The position numbers were made by a program, and so were the translations under genes. Positions 60,826 to 64,000 of a DNA stretch of 64,000 bases are shown piece after piece; the first letter of the stretch is position 1; each line of letters begins with the position of its first letter. This DNA comes from Clostridia bacterium. GTDB taxonomy: Bacteria > Bacillota > Clostridia > Christensenellales > Borkfalkiaceae. Under the pieces are notes generated by a model. It did no database searches, was not told where the DNA came from, and saw nothing but the letters and a program-made list of their open reading frames with translations. Where the stretch lies: NCBI GenBank assembly GCA_017522945.1, contig JAFWXT010000001.1, positions 47,234 to 111,233 of the forward strand, written 5' to 3'.

Positions 60826-62043
60826 ATGAATAGTGAACAAATAATTTGCTTAAGTGAAAAAAAATGCGCTAACGCCTTTAAAAAAGCCGAAGGTATCGCA
60901 TTGTATAACCAAGAAAAGGTATTAAAAGCTTTTTGGGATAATAAAATTGCATTAAGACATTTCGTTGGTACAACCGGCTATGGTTACGGTGACGAAGGTC
61001 GCGATACTTTGTGTAAGGTTTACGCACAAGCCTTTGGTGCGGAAAAGGCAATCGTTTCGCCTAATATCGTTTCAGGAACTCATGCTTTAACGCTTGGTCT
61101 TTTTGGTGTTTTACGACCTGGCGATATTATGCTTTCGGTAACGGGTGAGCCATACGATACCTTGCACGACGTTATTTGCGGTGATAAAATAGGCTCGCTT
61201 AAAGATTTTGGCGTGATTTACAAAAGCTTACCTATGTTAAAGGGTAGGATTGATATTAAAAAGGTTGTTAAAACCATATCCAAACAAAAAGTTGCAATGC
61301 TATACGTTCAAAGGTCGCGCGGGTACGAATGGCGCGATTCGCTTAGCGTTCAAGATATTGAAAAGTTTATTGCCAAAGTGCGCGCGGTTGGATATGATGG
61401 TTGCATTTTCGTTGATAACTGTTATGGCGAGTTTGTTGAAACTAAAGAACCAACCGACGTTGGTGCGGATATTATTTGCGGTTCACTAATTAAAAACCCA
61501 GGTGGCGGAATTGCTCCTACGGGCGGTTATATCGCGGGTAAGGAAAAATATATAAATATGGTTGAAGGTAGGCTTACTTCACCATCTATAGGTATGGAAG
61601 TTGGCTCTTATGCTTACGGCTATCAATATTTTTATCAAGGGCTATTTATGGCGCCACATACCGTAAAAGAGTGTATTAAGGGTAGCCTTTTAATAGGTAG
61701 AGCTATGACTGAATTAGGTTTTGATACCCTGCCTAAAATGGGTAAAACCCCTTGCGATATTACTCGTTCGGTGATTTTTAATAACGAGAAAAAACTTATC
61801 GACTTTATTCAATCGGTACAAGACGTTTCTCCCGTTGATAGCTTTGTAACGTTATTACCTTGGGATATGCCCGGTTATGACGATGCGGTTATTATGGCGG
61901 CAGGATGCTTTGTACAAGGGGCTTCGATCGAGCTTTCGGCAGATGCTCCAGTTAAACCACCTTACGTTGGATATATTCAAGGCGGTCTTACGTACGAGCA
62001 TTGTAAAATTGCACTTAAAAAGATGCTTGAAAAATTACTATAG
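60826..62043 (+). CDS. methionine gamma-lyase-family PLP enzyme (YnbB-like)
   Basis: A 405-residue PLP-dependent protein of the Met_gamma_lyase/aluminium-resistance (YnbB) family. The fold-type I core is visible, with RHFVGTTGYGYGDEGRDTL and VSPNIVSGTHALTLGLFG at the cofactor phosphate side. The probable Schiff-base lysine lies in GSLIKNPGGGIAPTGGYIAG (about 225). The family is often encoded near miaA, hfq and mutL. Its true substrate is unclear; the cysteine/methionine lyase role is by similarity only. It starts 5 bp after mutL without an obvious ribosome-binding site, implying coupling. Confidence 0.9.
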   Translation: MNSEQIICLSEKKCANAFKKAEGIALYNQEKVLKAFWDNKIALRHFVGTTGYGYGDEGRDTLCKVYAQAFGAEKAIVSPNIVSGTHALTLGLFGVLRPGDIMLSVTGEPYDTLHDVICGDKIGSLKDFGVIYKSLPMLKGRIDIKKVVKTISKQKVAMLYVQRSRGYEWRDSLSVQDIEKFIAKVRAVGYDGCIFVDNCYGEFVETKEPTDVGADIICGSLIKNPGGGIAPTGGYIAGKEKYINMVEGRLTSPSIGMEVGSYAYGYQYFYQGLFMAPHTVKECIKGSLLIGRAMTELGFDTLPKMGKTPCDITRSVIFNNEKKLIDFIQSVQDVSPVDSFVTLLPWDMPGYDDAVIMAAGCFVQGASIELSADAPVKPPYVGYIQGGLTYEHCKIALKKMLEKLL

Positions 62044-62079
62044 GTGCTAATAATGGGCATATAGGCCTACTTTTATAAT
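62044..62079 (+). repeat. intergenic repeat family, copy 8 (divergent)
   Basis: GTGCTAATAATGGGCATATAGG, then CCTACTTTTATAA. Shares the GGGC-TATA-GG centre and the CTACTTTTATA right arm. Confidence 0.4.
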
Positions 62080-62103
62080 TTGAGTTAGCGTTAAAGGTTG
62101 ATT

Positions 62104-62661
62104 ATGCATTATTTATTTTTTGATATTGAGTGTGCAAATAGCTACGGCGGAAAGGCAAAAATTTACAGTTTTGGTTACGTTATTACCGACCAAGATTTTA
62201 ATATGGTTTGCCCACCCGAAGATATTTTAATAAACCCCGATAGCAAGTTTGACCCTTACGTTAAAAAGAATATTTTAGTTTACGATAGAAAACTTTTAAA
62301 AAGTATGCCAAAGTTTAACGAGCGTTACTTAACCATTAAAAAACTTATGACGGCTAAAGATATTGTTTGTTTGGGTTATGGCATAGAAAACGATTTGAAG
62401 TTTTTATCAGATGAGTGCGAACGTTACGAACTAAAAAAGATTAAAGCAAAGGTTTACGACGTGCAAAAGATAATAAAAGCAGTTGAACAAAAGCCGGCAA
62501 GAAAACTTAATATCGAATTTACCGAACGCTTTGGCGAGCAAGAAGAAAAACCGCACCGAAGCGATATAGATGCGGTACGAACTATGATGGTTTGTAAAAA
62601 CGTATTACAAAAGGTTAATAAAACTCCAGTTCAAATTTATAAAGAAGAAAACATAAAATAA
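62104..62661 (+). CDS. DEDDh 3'-5' exonuclease-family protein
   Basis: A 185-residue RNase T/DNA polymerase III epsilon-like exonuclease. Catalytic residues: D and E in YLFFDIECANS (about 7-9), the aspartate in GYGIENDLKFLSDE (about 100), and H and D in PHRSDIDAVRTM (about 158-163). ATG 62104 is chosen, 6 nt or so after AAAGG; an in-frame TTG at 62098 abuts the ribosome-binding site. The substrate (DNA or RNA) cannot be told. It lies between two copies of the intergenic repeat family. Confidence 0.85.
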   Translation: MHYLFFDIECANSYGGKAKIYSFGYVITDQDFNMVCPPEDILINPDSKFDPYVKKNILVYDRKLLKSMPKFNERYLTIKKLMTAKDIVCLGYGIENDLKFLSDECERYELKKIKAKVYDVQKIIKAVEQKPARKLNIEFTERFGEQEEKPHRSDIDAVRTMMVCKNVLQKVNKTPVQIYKEENIK

Positions 62662-62692
62662 CCGATAATCGGCTTATAGCCCCACTTTTTAC
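62661..62692 (-). repeat. intergenic repeat family, copy 9
   Basis: On the minus strand: TAAAAAGTGGGGCTATAAG, then CCGATTATCGG. Core CTATAAG-CCGATTA next to AAAAGTGG. Confidence 0.5.
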
Positions 62693-62728
62693 TATTTTAT
62701 GATTTAATTAGTTGTTTAAGGAAAGCAA

Positions 62729-63565
62729 ATGCAAAAATTTACAGTTCAAAAAAATCAAAAATTAAGCGATTTTTTACTTGAGGCGTACGAAAACGAACTT
62801 TCGTATTCTAAATTTTGTATGCTTTTAAGAAAAAAAGATATAAAAATTAATTCGCAAAGGGTTAATAAGGATTGTTTAGTTTTTGTAGGTGATATTATCG
62901 AGTGTTATTTCGACGGGCAAAAAAAGCCACTTGAAATAGTTTATATTGACGAAAATATTGTCGTTTGCAACAAACCGCAGGGGATTACTTCGGAAGATTA
63001 TTATAATAAGGTTAAAAGCGAGTATCCCACGGCTTATTTTACGCACAGGCTTGATAGAAACACTTTTGGGCTTATAATTTTTGCTTTAAACGAAAAAAGT
63101 TACGTCGAACTTTTTGAAGGTTTTAAACAAAGAACTTTTGAAAAATATTATACGTGTTTGGTAAGCGGTGCGTTTGAAAAGCAATCGGGCGAGTTAAACG
63201 ATTATATGGTAAAAAATAGTGAGCAGAGCTTGGTTAAAGTTTATAAGCAAAAAGTTGCAAACTCACTTGCTATTTGCACAAGATACGAGCAAGTGGCTAA
63301 AGGCGATATATCTTCGGTTTTGAAAATTGAATTAGTTACTGGAAGAACCCATCAAATAAGGGCGCATCTTGCATATTACGGGCACTTTATCATAGGTGAT
63401 GGTAAGTACGGAAAAGAAAGTATAAACCGCCTTTTTAAACAAAACAAACAATTACTAATAGCATCTTCTTTAACCTTAAAATTTAACGGAAAAAATCATC
63501 TTTATTACCTTAACGGAAAAACTTTTTTTGTTGACGATAAAGTAGTTTTTGAAAAGCTGAAATAA
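62729..63565 (+). CDS. RluA-family RNA pseudouridine synthase
   Basis: A 278-residue pseudouridine synthase. An S4-like RNA-binding segment (about 1-65, LSYSKFCMLLRKKDIKINSQRV) is followed by the catalytic domain with HRLDRNTFGLIIFA, whose aspartate (about 111) is the nucleophile. LVTGRTHQIRAHLAYYGHFIIGDGKYG (about 206) is the family signature. The target site in rRNA or tRNA cannot be assigned. TAAGGAAAG precedes the ATG. Confidence 0.93.
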   Translation: MQKFTVQKNQKLSDFLLEAYENELSYSKFCMLLRKKDIKINSQRVNKDCLVFVGDIIECYFDGQKKPLEIVYIDENIVVCNKPQGITSEDYYNKVKSEYPTAYFTHRLDRNTFGLIIFALNEKSYVELFEGFKQRTFEKYYTCLVSGAFEKQSGELNDYMVKNSEQSLVKVYKQKVANSLAICTRYEQVAKGDISSVLKIELVTGRTHQIRAHLAYYGHFIIGDGKYGKESINRLFKQNKQLLIASSLTLKFNGKNHLYYLNGKTFFVDDKVVFEKLK

Positions 63566-63610
63566 ATTTTAAAAAAAATAAAAAATTTTTTAAAAACCCC
63601 TTAAAAACAG

Positions 63611-63639
63611 TTGCAATTTATAAAATTATTTGGTATTAT
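63611..63639 (+). promoter_or_regulatory. promoter of the tRNA cluster
   Basis: TTGCAA (63611-63616), 17 nt, TATTAT (63634-63639), 45 bp before the first tRNA. Confidence 0.65.
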
Positions 63640-63684
63640 ATACAAGCATTAAGCGTGCAAGCGCTAATGTTGGTCAGTTGATGT

Positions 63685-63760
63685 GGGAGCATAGCTCAGT
63701 TGGGAGAGCATCTGCCTTACAAGCAGAGGGTCACAGGTTCGAGCCCTGTTGTTCCCACCA
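63685..63760 (+). tRNA. tRNA-Val (TAC)
   Basis: 76 nt with an encoded CCA. Acceptor GGGAGCA pairs with TGTTCCC (one G-T); D-arm GCTC/GAGC; anticodon stem CTGCC/GGCAG-type with loop CTTACAA, anticodon TAC; T-arm with TTCGAGC loop. All conserved positions are present. Confidence 0.96.
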
Positions 63761-63790
63761 TTAATTTTAATAACCAAGAATTTTGGATAT

Positions 63791-63865
63791 GCGGGAATGG
63801 CTCAGTGGTAGAGCGTTGCCTTGCCAAGGCAAATGTCGCGAGTTCGAATCTCGTTTCCCGCTCCA
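63791..63865 (+). tRNA. tRNA-Gly (GCC)
   Basis: 75 nt with encoded CCA. Acceptor GCGGGAA/TTCCCGC; anticodon stem TTGCC/GGCAA with loop TTGCCAA, anticodon GCC; T-loop TTCGAAT. Fully regular. Confidence 0.96.
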
Positions 63866-63883
63866 TTTTTTTTACCAAAAAAA

Positions 63884-63958
63884 CGTACCATAGCCAAGCG
63901 GTAAGGCCATGGTCTGCAACACCTTTATGCCCCAGTTAAAATCTGGGTGGTACCTCCA
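63884..63958 (+). tRNA. tRNA-Cys (GCA), with unusual mismatches
   Basis: 75 nt with encoded CCA. The anticodon loop CTGCAAC gives GCA, and the D-arm AGCCAAGCGGTAAGGC and discriminator T fit tRNA-Cys. Three deviations: first base C opposite C72 (GTACCA/TGGTAC otherwise pairs), a T28-T42 mismatch in the anticodon stem, and T-loop TTAAAAT with A in place of the conserved C56. It may be a decaying or alternative tRNA-Cys. Confidence 0.75.
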
Positions 63959-63959
63959 A

Positions 63960-63989
63960 AAAACGACAGGTTTCGACCTGTCGTTTTTT
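63960..63989 (+). terminator. terminator of the tRNA cluster
   Basis: AACGACAGGT/ACCTGTCGTT stem, TTCG tetraloop, TTTTTT tail. Confidence 0.93.
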
Positions 63990-64000
63990 ATCCAAGACGC

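Noticed and set aside
63700..63939. Plus-strand reading frame of 79 codons
   Set aside because: It runs through the three tRNA genes and is not a protein gene.

Overview
The window is low-GC, densely coded DNA from a member of the Bacillota. The best fit is an uncultured anaerobic clostridial lineage, possibly Christensenellales-like; this placement is inference. The supporting signs are strong Shine-Dalgarno sequences, TTGACA-17-TATAAT promoters, lipoprotein signal peptides, a ylxM-ffh-rpsP-khpA-rimM-trmD-rbgA-rnhB cluster, endonuclease-type MutL, a PPi-linked pyruvate phosphate dikinase and a trimeric NAD-linked [FeFe]-hydrogenase.

Layout. 1-7 kb: a partial CPBP protease, then rlmH, tadA, prs, pth and mfd. 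7-11 kb: a MITE-like element, a parvulin-like lipoprotein, dut and a GNAT-like gene. 10.7-17.5 kb: the SRP/ribosome-maturation cluster, lacking ylqD and rplS, followed by rbgA, rnhB, yraN and a THUMP methyltransferase. 17.7-22.6 kb: ppdK and a GH3 glycosidase. 22.6-32.7 kb: an accessory island bounded by two 106-bp direct repeats (103 of 106 identical). It holds an HTH-MNT/HepT toxin-antitoxin pair, a SLOG protein divergent from an XRE repressor with three matching operators, an AraC/UroD-like pair, a Fic protein with its own operators, a BcgI-like restriction-modification pair, a RES-domain protein and the stump of one more gene. 32.8-39 kb: a serine hydrolase and the hydrogenase operon. 39-41.6 kb: an exported phosphatase/nuclease-family gene between two 202-bp direct repeats and REP-like palindromes. 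41.6-50.8 kb: an oligopeptide ABC transporter with unusually large insertions in OppC, OppD and OppF. 50.9-63.6 kb: chorismate mutase, an M29 aminopeptidase, a class A PBP, miaB-mutS-mutL, a YnbB-like PLP enzyme, a DEDDh exonuclease and a pseudouridine synthase. 63.7-64 kb: tRNA-Val, tRNA-Gly and a deviant tRNA-Cys.

The strongest candidate for something undescribed is the junction of the BcgI-like nuclease-methylase gene and its specificity gene. The specificity frame has no credible start codon. It is open in the -1 frame back into the methylase gene. The junction carries an SD-like AAGGAG, then 11 nt, a G_GGA_AAA slippery heptamer directly before the TAG stop, then 5 nt and a 10-bp stem. 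This matches the dnaX frameshift layout and suggests that a programmed -1 frameshift makes a nuclease-methylase-specificity fusion next to the free methylase. The specificity linker also carries a 24-bp tandem repeat resembling the spacer-length switch of EcoR124I. Further unexplained structure includes a family of about nine 30-40-bp intergenic repeats with core CTATAAGGCGATTAAC.
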